Assembly: GCA_007132365.1 (NCBI GenBank)
Contig: SLOS01000367.1
Coordinates: 1 to 5,755 of the forward strand
Direction: 5' to 3'
Origin: Bacteroidales bacterium
Lineage (GTDB): Bacteria; Bacteroidota; Bacteroidia; Bacteroidales; PUMT01
Length of the DNA stretch: 5,755 nucleotides
Every line of letters begins with the position of its first letter. The first letter of the stretch is position 1. A program made the translations under genes and the position numbers. Positions 1 to 5,755 of the stretch are shown piece after piece. The notes below the pieces were generated by a model. The model was not told the DNA's origin. It saw only the letters and a program-made list of their open reading frames with translations, and did not search any database.

Positions 1-1165
1 CACCATTGCAGGTCAGCACAACTTTGGCTGCAGGACAGGCAACTGTGGTATATACTTTAACAATGGCCGTGTCATCTTCTGTTTCCAGGTTGACCATTGC
101 ATCTTTACTGGCATTTTTTACTACACCCAGGTCATGGTATGGCATAAAATACTGGCTGAATGATTTTTCTTCACCTGGCATCAGCCATGAAAAGTCGGGT
201 TGGTTGTCCGTGTAAACACCACACATCAACTCTATGTAAGGACCATCTTCATCTGTCAGGTTTCGGTCCCAGGCCTGCCCGAAATCGCCATTTCCCCATG
301 TCCATTGTTTCTTGCCCGGAGAGATGTGATGATTTGCAACGTGAAGCAGGCCCCCTTTGGAATCATTATCGTAACCACCAATGAAATCGTATCTGGAAGC
401 AACAGCCATAAAGGAAGTCGGCACTGGAATGTTTTTGTAGCGCGAGATATCGGTCCCCGGAGAATAATCGACTTTGTAATATTTACCCTTTGCTATTGGA
501 AATTCTGAAACATCCCGTTTACCATGATCGAAAACGGCATGCACATCAGGAGGAAAAACAGACTGGTACTGATCATCAGCCTTTACTGCAGGGTTCGCCC
601 ACCAAAGAAAGGTTTGAGGATAGTCTGTCCTGTTGAAGAGTTTAACCTTTATCTCAAGACAGGCTTTGTCAGTATATAAAGTGAACCCGGCCATTCCCCG
701 GGTTCGAAACATACGTTCCAGTTCGCTGCACCAGACAGTTACGCTGCCATCTGGGTTTTCCTCAATGCAATAGTCAACAGGATTGTATGTTGATGGGCGA
801 TGATGCTGAGGCCAGTTAAATTCAATTCCTCCGGATATCCAGGGACCAGTAAGTCCAACCAGTGCAGGTTTGATCACCTGATTATAATAAACAAAATGGC
901 GTTGTTTCGTTTTATCAAATGCCATCTGGATCCTGCCTCCAAGTTCCGGCAGGACCATAAATTTCAAGTATTGATTTTCCAGAAAGATGGCATTCCATTC
1001 TTTATCCGTTTTTTTATCCTTTATTTTTTCAATAACCGGGTGTGGATAGACCACCCCGCTGCTTCCCTGGTATACTCGTTTCTCCAGAAACATGGGGTTT
1101 TTTTCGGGGCTACCTGTTTCGTATGTAGGTATAATCACCTTTTCGCTCCAGGCTTTTACAGTCAT
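1..1165 (-). CDS. DUF5107 domain protein, N-terminal part (runs off the left edge)
   Basis: The minus-strand frame is open from an ATG at 1165 to the window edge, giving 388 codons plus one base. A TAG lies two codons upstream of the ATG, so the start is well fixed. There is no signal peptide (it begins MTVKAWSEKV), which suggests a cytoplasmic protein. I recognise it as the DUF5107 family by its conserved blocks: NPMFLEKRVYQGSSGVVYP (23-41), LPELGGRI (72-79), GGIEFNWPQHHRPST (112-126), FPPDVHAVFDHGKRD (204-218) and HHISPGKKQWTWGNGDFG (279-296). The LPELGGRI block and the later 'PGKKQWTWG ... GPYIELMCG ... PGE' pattern resemble galactose-mutarotase-fold, sugar-binding proteins. From memory, full-length members are around 1,100 residues with tetratricopeptide repeats after the DUF5107 domain, so roughly two thirds should lie beyond the window. 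The reaction is unknown to me. It is the last visible gene of the porter-GH2 cluster, 47 bases after the hydrolase, which points to a carbohydrate-related role. Family call is firm; function is open. Confidence -1.
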   Translation of the reverse strand, partial: MTVKAWSEKVIIPTYETGSPEKNPMFLEKRVYQGSSGVVYPHPVIEKIKDKKTDKEWNAIFLENQYLKFMVLPELGGRIQMAFDKTKQRHFVYYNQVIKPALVGLTGPWISGGIEFNWPQHHRPSTYNPVDYCIEENPDGSVTVWCSELERMFRTRGMAGFTLYTDKACLEIKVKLFNRTDYPQTFLWWANPAVKADDQYQSVFPPDVHAVFDHGKRDVSEFPIAKGKYYKVDYSPGTDISRYKNIPVPTSFMAVASRYDFIGGYDNDSKGGLLHVANHHISPGKKQWTWGNGDFGQAWDRNLTDEDGPYIELMCGVYTDNQPDFSWLMPGEEKSFSQYFMPYHDLGVVKNASKDAMVNLETEDDTAIVKVYTTVACPAAKVVLTCNG

Positions 1166-1212
1166 TCTCTAATCTTTTGAAAGTGCATAAGATCGTGTTA
1201 ATACTGAATTCA

Positions 1213-4041
1213 CTATTTTATTATTTCAGTCAAATCTGAACCGTTTAATTGAATATAAGGACTGAAATGATCACCTTCCATATAATTCAGTAAACTGCTT
1301 TTTAATTGCCTGGCCTCTGCGCGGTTCTGCATGTTATTTACCAGATCAACCCCGCTGACCAAAATCCTTCCATCTCCGACTTTTGCCTCAAAAAGCAGAG
1401 CCAGCCTGCGGTTTGAAACCCAGTCGTCAATTATTTGCACTATAGGTTTCAGGCCAACAGGAAATGAATCCAATATGATGGCATCAGAGTGGCTCATGGC
1501 ATCCCACCATTGCCAGTTGGAATGATATTCTGTGGGAAACAGTTCCAGTGCAGGGTGCTCCGGATTGCAAAGGATCCCCAGCGTATGGGGCTTCCCCCCG
1601 GCAGTCCACGTTGTGTTCCAGAAGATACTTGAAAAACCCACACCTATATCACCACCCATTTCAGGCGTCACTTTCCCTTTACCGAGGCTAAGGAGGACTT
1701 TGCCACCATCTTCTAAAAAGTTTAAGGTGGCCTGATCAAGTTTTTCAACTATTTTTACTACATCTGATTCTGTTGTCTGATTTTCCGGATAAACCCAGAT
1801 TTCCCAGGAATTTTCAAATTCTCCTATTCCCACTTCCAGCGTAAGCTTACGGGGGTTGTTTTCCTTTTGAAATTGATGAACAATTTTTCCAAGTGAAGTT
1901 CCTATTCCAATCGGGATTTCATGCTGACCAAGTGCTCCTTCAGCGACGATGGTGTTACCGGAAGTTATTTTCCATACTGGATTTACAGCCTTTAATGGCC
2001 GTTCGCCAAAGTGGGCCACTTCAATATCTGCAGTGAGGGTTTCTCCTTCGATAAAAATGTGCTTTTCAAGCCGTGCCAGTGGAACCGTTGTGTTGCAGAA
2101 TCTTCGGAATTCTTCAGGTGAAATGTATCCTTTCTCCTCCCAGAATGCATCGAGGACACCCACCACAGCCGTTCCCTGTCCGGGATAGTCGTAGAGGGCA
2201 AGTAACTGAAATCCTGCAAACCCGGGGGTCCTTAAGGCTGCTTCAATATCGGCTTTGTAACAGAGTGCCTGAAGCTTCCCGGATGCCATTAAGAAACTGT
2301 CGGCCAGATGGAGCATGTGATTGGCTTCGAGGCTCTTTTTAAATATTTTGTAATTGTTCGGTTTCAAAACACCGTCATATTTTTCCATTTCCCTGAAATT
2401 AGGATAGACGCACCACTGACCGGTTTCGTGACTAACCACCGGCATGTTCCAATCTTTGATTGAACTTCTCCAGTCATAATCGCTTCGGGGAGGTTGGCTG
2501 TTGATAATGCTGTTCAATTGCTGTCCCGGTTCCTGAATCCTTGTCCTGCGGTGCACGGGGAGATGAAAATCATTTTCCGGGATAAGCGGCCTGCCGGCAC
2601 CTGCTGTATACAACCTGCGTGAATCTTTTTCTTTCCAGTATTCGACATACTTCTTCAGAAAGGAGGCATGATCAGCACCATAAGGTTCATTTCCATGGGA
2701 CATTACAGAAAAGGAAGGATGGTTTCCGTAGGCATCAACTATTGCGTTGGTTTCAAGGTATAACCATTCATCAACCGGATCACCGTCTCCCACTGTTGTC
2801 CAGACAGAAGCTTCTACCTGAAAATAAAACCCCAGCTTGTCGGCTGCAATAAAAGCGGCTCTTGGCGGGCACCAGGAATGGAACCGGAAATGATTCAGTC
2901 CATGATCTTTACAAACTCTGATAATACGTTCCCATGATTCAACGTCGGTTGGGGGATAGCCGGTTGAAGGGAAAATGGCAGATTCGACCGTGCCGCGCAG
3001 GAATAAGGGCCGCCCGTTTATGTATAGTGAATTTTCATTGGCACTCATTTCCCGAAGGCCAAAATCGACGGTGTAATCATCCTTTTCTGTTTCTGATTTA
3101 AGGGTTAACCGAAGTTCATAAACGTTTGGGTTGAACTCGCACCAAAGAAGGGCATTCTCTCCCAGCGCATAATTCATTTTTATTTGGTTTTCGCCGGGAG
3201 AAATCTGAAATTCCCATGACTTCTCACCGGTTGCTTTATTGTTATTTTTGAGCCGGGCACTGGCAGAAAAATTTACTGCTTTTTCCTCAGCAAGGGAATT
3301 ATTTACAGTTGCCCTGATTTCAGCCGTTTTGTTGGCAATATCAGGGAAGATCCTCACATTTTCAAAAGTTATTTTTCCGGTGGCGTTCAATGAAATTTCT
3401 CCCACGATCCCGTTCCAGTTTGACGGGATGTGGTTGGTAATGCTGTGGGCATTTATTCCAACATCGATATCTTTTATCCGGTTATCGACGCGGATGGACA
3501 CTGTATTTTCCCCTGCCTCTATCAGGGAAGAAACATCATAAATATGTGGTGTGGCGAGGCTGTTTTGCATACCGGCCGGTTCACCGTTCACCCAGACTTT
3601 AGATTCCCAGTGCACGCGTTCCAGCGTCAACCGGACCGTCTTTCCCTGCCAGTTGGAAGGTGCAGTAAACTTCTTCTGATACCATGCTGCACCAGTGTAT
3701 TCTTTTTCGGGCTGAAGTCCGAAAGGAAAAAGGACATTGTCCGGATCGACAAATGGTGCATACTTCGGATCTTTGTACCAGTAGGGTTTTTGTATCCTTT
3801 CTAAAACGCCCCACCGGGTATCAAGGGTAATATCGTTGCCTTTACCGTTTTCCACCATTGATCCGGGTAATTTTACTGTTTCAGGCAGGTCGGTTTTAAA
3901 CCATTCTCTTTCCAACCCCCGGTCTTCCGGATCGATCTGAAATTGCCACTCGCCGGAAAGGTCAATTGATTTTTCCACTTCCTCTTTACATGATAAGGCA
4001 ATGATAGAAATCACCAGTAAGGAGCAAATTAAATATTTCAT
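1213..4041 (-). CDS. Glycoside hydrolase family 2 lipoprotein
   Basis: This 942-residue secreted glycosidase starts with a lipoprotein signal peptide (1-17) and lipobox ALSC with Cys18 as the lipid site. KEE follows directly, a lysine-acid stretch like Bacteroidota surface-export signals, so periplasmic or cell-surface location is likely. Domains in order: GH2 sugar-binding jelly roll (about 28-220; GAAWYQKKF at 117-125, VWVNGEPAG at 149-157), Ig-like domain (about 223-332), TIM barrel (about 334-660) and a C-terminal region that includes a glutamine-amidotransferase-like domain (about 750-922). The expected acid/base is Glu452 in SHGNEPYG and the nucleophile Glu539 in VVSHETGQW, so the retaining GH2 machinery looks intact. 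The ATG at 4041 is supported by the signal peptide and sits 4 bases after the porter stop. The subgroup resembles Bacteroidota proteins often named beta-galactosidase, but GH2 also covers glucuronidases, mannosidases and arabinosidases; I cannot choose the substrate. GH2 assignment is firm, exact activity is not. Confidence -1.
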   Translation of the reverse strand: MKYLICSLLVISIIALSCKEEVEKSIDLSGEWQFQIDPEDRGLEREWFKTDLPETVKLPGSMVENGKGNDITLDTRWGVLERIQKPYWYKDPKYAPFVDPDNVLFPFGLQPEKEYTGAAWYQKKFTAPSNWQGKTVRLTLERVHWESKVWVNGEPAGMQNSLATPHIYDVSSLIEAGENTVSIRVDNRIKDIDVGINAHSITNHIPSNWNGIVGEISLNATGKITFENVRIFPDIANKTAEIRATVNNSLAEEKAVNFSASARLKNNNKATGEKSWEFQISPGENQIKMNYALGENALLWCEFNPNVYELRLTLKSETEKDDYTVDFGLREMSANENSLYINGRPLFLRGTVESAIFPSTGYPPTDVESWERIIRVCKDHGLNHFRFHSWCPPRAAFIAADKLGFYFQVEASVWTTVGDGDPVDEWLYLETNAIVDAYGNHPSFSVMSHGNEPYGADHASFLKKYVEYWKEKDSRRLYTAGAGRPLIPENDFHLPVHRRTRIQEPGQQLNSIINSQPPRSDYDWRSSIKDWNMPVVSHETGQWCVYPNFREMEKYDGVLKPNNYKIFKKSLEANHMLHLADSFLMASGKLQALCYKADIEAALRTPGFAGFQLLALYDYPGQGTAVVGVLDAFWEEKGYISPEEFRRFCNTTVPLARLEKHIFIEGETLTADIEVAHFGERPLKAVNPVWKITSGNTIVAEGALGQHEIPIGIGTSLGKIVHQFQKENNPRKLTLEVGIGEFENSWEIWVYPENQTTESDVVKIVEKLDQATLNFLEDGGKVLLSLGKGKVTPEMGGDIGVGFSSIFWNTTWTAGGKPHTLGILCNPEHPALELFPTEYHSNWQWWDAMSHSDAIILDSFPVGLKPIVQIIDDWVSNRRLALLFEAKVGDGRILVSGVDLVNNMQNRAEARQLKSSLLNYMEGDHFSPYIQLNGSDLTEIIK

Positions 4042-4045
4042 AGTT

Positions 4046-5461
4046 TTAATTTATTTGGGTTAACTTTTTTTCAATTTCTTCCAGACTCTTCCCTTTTGTT
4101 TCGGGAAGTCTCTTCAGGATAAACAGGAATCCTGAAATGCAAATAAAAGCATACAGCCAGAAAGTTCCTGAGGCATTAAGGGCCCTATTCAGAAGGGGAA
4201 AGGTATAGGTCAGCACAAAACTGGCAATCCACAGTGAGGTTGTGGCTACAGCCATAGCAGCCCCGCGGATACGGTTAGGAAATATTTCAGATAATATTAC
4301 CCAGGTAACCGGGGCCAGTGTAAGGGCATAAACGGCGATGGCCAAAATTACCATGATAAGTATTGCCATTCCCTGAAGTCCGAAGAAATAACTTGACCCC
4401 AGCGCAAGATAGATTAAAGCCAGTCCGCATGACCCAAGGAGCATCAGCCTGCGTCGTCCCCAGCTATCCACCATCCTCATGGCAACCAAAGTAAATACAA
4501 GGTTTACAGCTCCGGTAATAACAATATTAAACAGCATGTCAGACACAGAATAACCGGCCGAGGTGAAAATCTCTTCAGCATAGTTGAAAATAACATTTAT
4601 TCCGCACCATTGCTGGAAAACAGCAAGAACAATACCCAGCAAAAGCACCGGCCTGACTTTTTTTTCTGACAATACTTTCCAGTCCACTCGCGATGAAGAG
4701 TCTTCCAGTGTTTTCAAAATGTTTTTTTCTTCCGCTTCTGCATAATTGCTTCCACCAATTTTTTTAAGTGTTGCCATAGAGGCATCCAATTTGCCTGATT
4801 TAGCAAGGAATCGCGGACTTTCGGGAATAAAAAATGCCAGAATGAAAAATATTGATGCCGGAAATGCTTCGGCCCAGAACATCCAACGCCAGCCTGTCTG
4901 GACATTCCACGATGAAACAAATATTTTATCTGTGGTATTTTCCGGCATTTTATCTGCAATCATATAGTTAATTACCTGAGCAGCTAAAATACCTATTACA
5001 ATAGTAAGCTGATTTACTGATACCAACCTCCCACGCAGATGAGGTGGAGATATTTCGGCAATATACACAGGCGAAATGGTTGATGCCAGGCCAATTGCCA
5101 GGCCTCCAATCAACCGGTACAAAATAAATGGGGTAAAATGATGAACTGCCCCGGTACCTATCGCAGACAGGGTAAAAAGTGCAGCTGCCATTATCAGTGG
5201 CAGTTTGCGTCCTGACCGGTCGGAAATGAACCCTGATAGCATGGCGCCAAACAGGCATCCGATAAGCGCGCTGCTCATGGCCCAACCCTGCAGATTGGGA
5301 GATTGGGCGATGTTGAAAAAGCGCTCGTAAAAAGGTTTGGCACCTCCTATCACCACCCAGTCGTATCCGAACAGCAGTCCGCCCATCGCAGAAACAAGAG
5401 TGATTCCTATGATGAATCGTTTGTTGAATTCTGATGTTTTCACGCAGGAATTAGTTAGCAC
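4046..5461 (-). CDS. Sugar porter, major facilitator superfamily (XylE/GLUT-like)
   Basis: This 471-residue inner-membrane protein has the full set of sugar-porter signatures in order: GGLLFGYD (27-34, TM1), DRSGRK (81-86, TM2-3 loop), PVYIAEISPPHLRGRL (131-146), PESPRFL (213-219, after TM6), QQWCGIN (283-289, TM7), DSWGRRRLM (332-340), PVTWVILSEIFPNRIRG (384-400) and PETKGKSLEEIE (453-464). Length is normal for a 12-helix porter. By motif alignment to GLUT1/XylE, the sugar-contacting residues appear kept: Gln151 in TM5, Gln283/Gln284/Asn289 in TM7, Asn320 in TM8 and Trp387 in TM10. That supports import of a hexose or pentose, probably proton-driven as in bacterial relatives, but does not identify the sugar. 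The frame has no ATG before Met26, which lies inside TM1; a TGA sits at 5486-5488. The start is therefore GTG at 5461 or the GTG at 5443 (residue 7). It is the first gene of the cluster, and its TAA is 4 bases before the GH2 start. Confidence -1.
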   Translation of the reverse strand: MLTNSCVKTSEFNKRFIIGITLVSAMGGLLFGYDWVVIGGAKPFYERFFNIAQSPNLQGWAMSSALIGCLFGAMLSGFISDRSGRKLPLIMAAALFTLSAIGTGAVHHFTPFILYRLIGGLAIGLASTISPVYIAEISPPHLRGRLVSVNQLTIVIGILAAQVINYMIADKMPENTTDKIFVSSWNVQTGWRWMFWAEAFPASIFFILAFFIPESPRFLAKSGKLDASMATLKKIGGSNYAEAEEKNILKTLEDSSSRVDWKVLSEKKVRPVLLLGIVLAVFQQWCGINVIFNYAEEIFTSAGYSVSDMLFNIVITGAVNLVFTLVAMRMVDSWGRRRLMLLGSCGLALIYLALGSSYFFGLQGMAILIMVILAIAVYALTLAPVTWVILSEIFPNRIRGAAMAVATTSLWIASFVLTYTFPLLNRALNASGTFWLYAFICISGFLFILKRLPETKGKSLEEIEKKLTQIN

Positions 5462-5463
5462 CC

Positions 5464-5471
5464 CAAATGTA
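5464..5471 (-). promoter_or_regulatory. Candidate Bacteroidota -7 promoter box (TACATTTG)
   Basis: On the minus strand TACATTTG exactly matches the Bacteroidota -7 consensus TAnnTTTG. It ends two bases before the GTG at 5461, so a transcript from it would begin at or inside that codon and would favour the later GTG at 5443 as the real start. The nearest TTTG that could serve as the -33 box is only 15 bases upstream, shorter than the usual 19-21, so the match could be chance. Confidence -1.
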
Positions 5472-5505
5472 TGCAGGATCTCAATTCAAAAAAATGAAGA
5501 ATAAT

Positions 5506-5565
5506 CTTAATTCATGGACATTCTTATCAATTTGACAACTGCTTAATACACCCTGAACGCTTAAT
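5506..5565. repeat. Three CTTAAT copies spaced 36 and 18 bases
   Basis: CTTAAT occurs at 5506-5511, 5542-5547 and 5560-5565; the last two are extended to GCTTAAT. Start-to-start distances are 36 and 18 bases, multiples of 18. They lie upstream of the sugar porter and could be binding sites for a regulator. The motif is short and AT-rich, so chance occurrence is quite possible. Confidence -1.
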
Positions 5566-5603
5566 GTAAATCTTTTCATAAGGTGTTTCGGATTTCAAAA
5601 GTG

Positions 5604-5631
5604 ATTTAAGTAATAGGACGGTATATTTAAG
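5604..5631. repeat. Direct repeat ATTTAAG, 21 bases apart
   Basis: ATTTAAG is present at 5604-5610 and 5625-5631. The start-to-start distance of 21 bases is two helical turns, so both copies face the same side of the DNA, as tandem activator sites often do. They sit close behind the stop of the outer-membrane gene and about 145-170 bases upstream of the porter start. With only seven bases each in AT-rich DNA, function is speculative. Confidence -1.
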
Positions 5632-5640
5632 GCACTAAAC

Positions 5641-5755
5641 TCAGAATGCCCATCCTACATTGATGAATGCAAGGAACCTGTTAGTTGTGGGACTGTATGA
5701 GAAGGTAGTCCTCAATGGCCCTGCTCCTGTGAGGAAACCGATGTCAAGTGCAGCA
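5641..5755 (-). CDS. C-terminal end of an outer-membrane beta-barrel protein (Omp85/patatin-barrel-like), partial
   Basis: Reading leftward from the window edge, one frame is open for 37 codons and stops at TGA (5641-5643). The peptide contains FLTGAGPLRTTFSYS (7-21) and ends FLAFINVGWAF. The alternating hydrophobic pattern and the final phenylalanine fit the last strand of an outer-membrane beta-barrel, the signal read by the BAM machinery. The 'GPLR' turn followed by a strand and a terminal strand is typical of the C terminus of Omp85-superfamily proteins (BamA/TamA) and of patatin-like phospholipases that carry such a barrel, which are common in Bacteroidota. Only this tail is present, so which of these it belongs to cannot be decided. 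It is probably a separate transcription unit from the sugar cluster, since 179 bases lie between its stop and the porter start. I saw no convincing terminator hairpin after it. Confidence -1.
   Translation of the reverse strand, partial: AALDIGFLTGAGPLRTTFSYSPTTNRFLAFINVGWAF

Larger units (their letters stand above)
5462..5640. promoter_or_regulatory. Intergenic region upstream of the porter-GH2-DUF5107 cluster
   Basis: This AT-rich 179-base stretch is the only sizeable gap in the window and the natural place for the promoter and operators of the sugar cluster, which is transcribed leftward. It contains short direct repeats, a T-run and a candidate -7 box, each noted separately. I found no open frame that looks like a gene and no strong stem-loop with a T tail that would end the upstream outer-membrane gene. 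The regulatory role is inferred from position. Confidence -1.

Noticed and set aside
6..1180. Several plus-strand open frames of 74 to 126 codons across this stretch
   Set aside because: They lie antisense to the DUF5107 frame, which is open throughout and carries strong family motifs. Their translations show no recognisable domain.
1166..1212. Possible promoter or terminator between GH2 and DUF5107
   Set aside because: The 47-base gap shows no hairpin with a T tail and no TAnnTTTG box; it looks like a plain operon spacer.
1331..3804. Plus-strand frames and short minus-strand frames inside the GH2 gene
   Set aside because: All overlap a 942-codon gene with intact catalytic motifs and domain order; they are out-of-frame shadows.
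4714..5285. Short frames on both strands inside the porter gene
   Set aside because: They overlap a complete sugar porter with all family signatures and show no motifs of their own.
5489..5512. Possible rho-independent terminator: AAGA-TTAT-TCTT followed by a run of T on the minus strand
   Set aside because: The stem has only four weak A/T-rich pairs. It is also more than 120 bases after the outer-membrane gene's stop and just before the porter, so it is not convincing.

Overview
The window looks like a chromosomal fragment from a member of the Bacteroidota. Four things point this way: a lipoprotein-type glycoside hydrolase of a subgroup common in that phylum, a DUF5107 protein, an XylE-like sugar porter with the 'GYDWVVIGGAKPFYE' start, and genes with A-rich leaders but no Shine-Dalgarno sequence. 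This is inferred from protein character; I could not run a search.

All supported genes are on the minus strand, so the window reads from right to left. At the right edge (5755-5641) is the last piece of an outer-membrane beta-barrel protein ending in a terminal phenylalanine, with a 'GPLR' motif typical of the Omp85/patatin-barrel C terminus. A 179-base AT-rich intergenic gap (5640-5462) follows; it carries short direct repeats and one exact match to the Bacteroidota -7 box. Then comes a compact cluster: a sugar porter of the major facilitator superfamily (5461-4046, GTG start), a lipoprotein glycoside hydrolase of family 2 (4041-1213, only 4 bases after the porter) and, after 47 bases, the first 388 residues of a cytoplasmic DUF5107 protein (1165-1), which runs off the left edge.

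The three clustered genes make sense as one small glycoside-use operon. The GH2 lipoprotein would release a sugar from a glycoside in the periplasm or at the cell surface. The porter would carry the sugar across the inner membrane. The DUF5107 protein, which has no signal peptide and a galactose-mutarotase-like sequence character, would act in the cytoplasm on a sugar or sugar derivative. No SusC/SusD pair and no regulator is visible inside the window, so this is not a classical polysaccharide utilization locus as far as can be seen. The substrate cannot be read from the sequence. The most interesting element is the DUF5107 protein, whose role I cannot assign, in fixed company with a transporter and a glycosidase.

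Open frames on the plus strand are antisense shadows of these genes, and I saw no RNA genes, mobile elements or CRISPR arrays.
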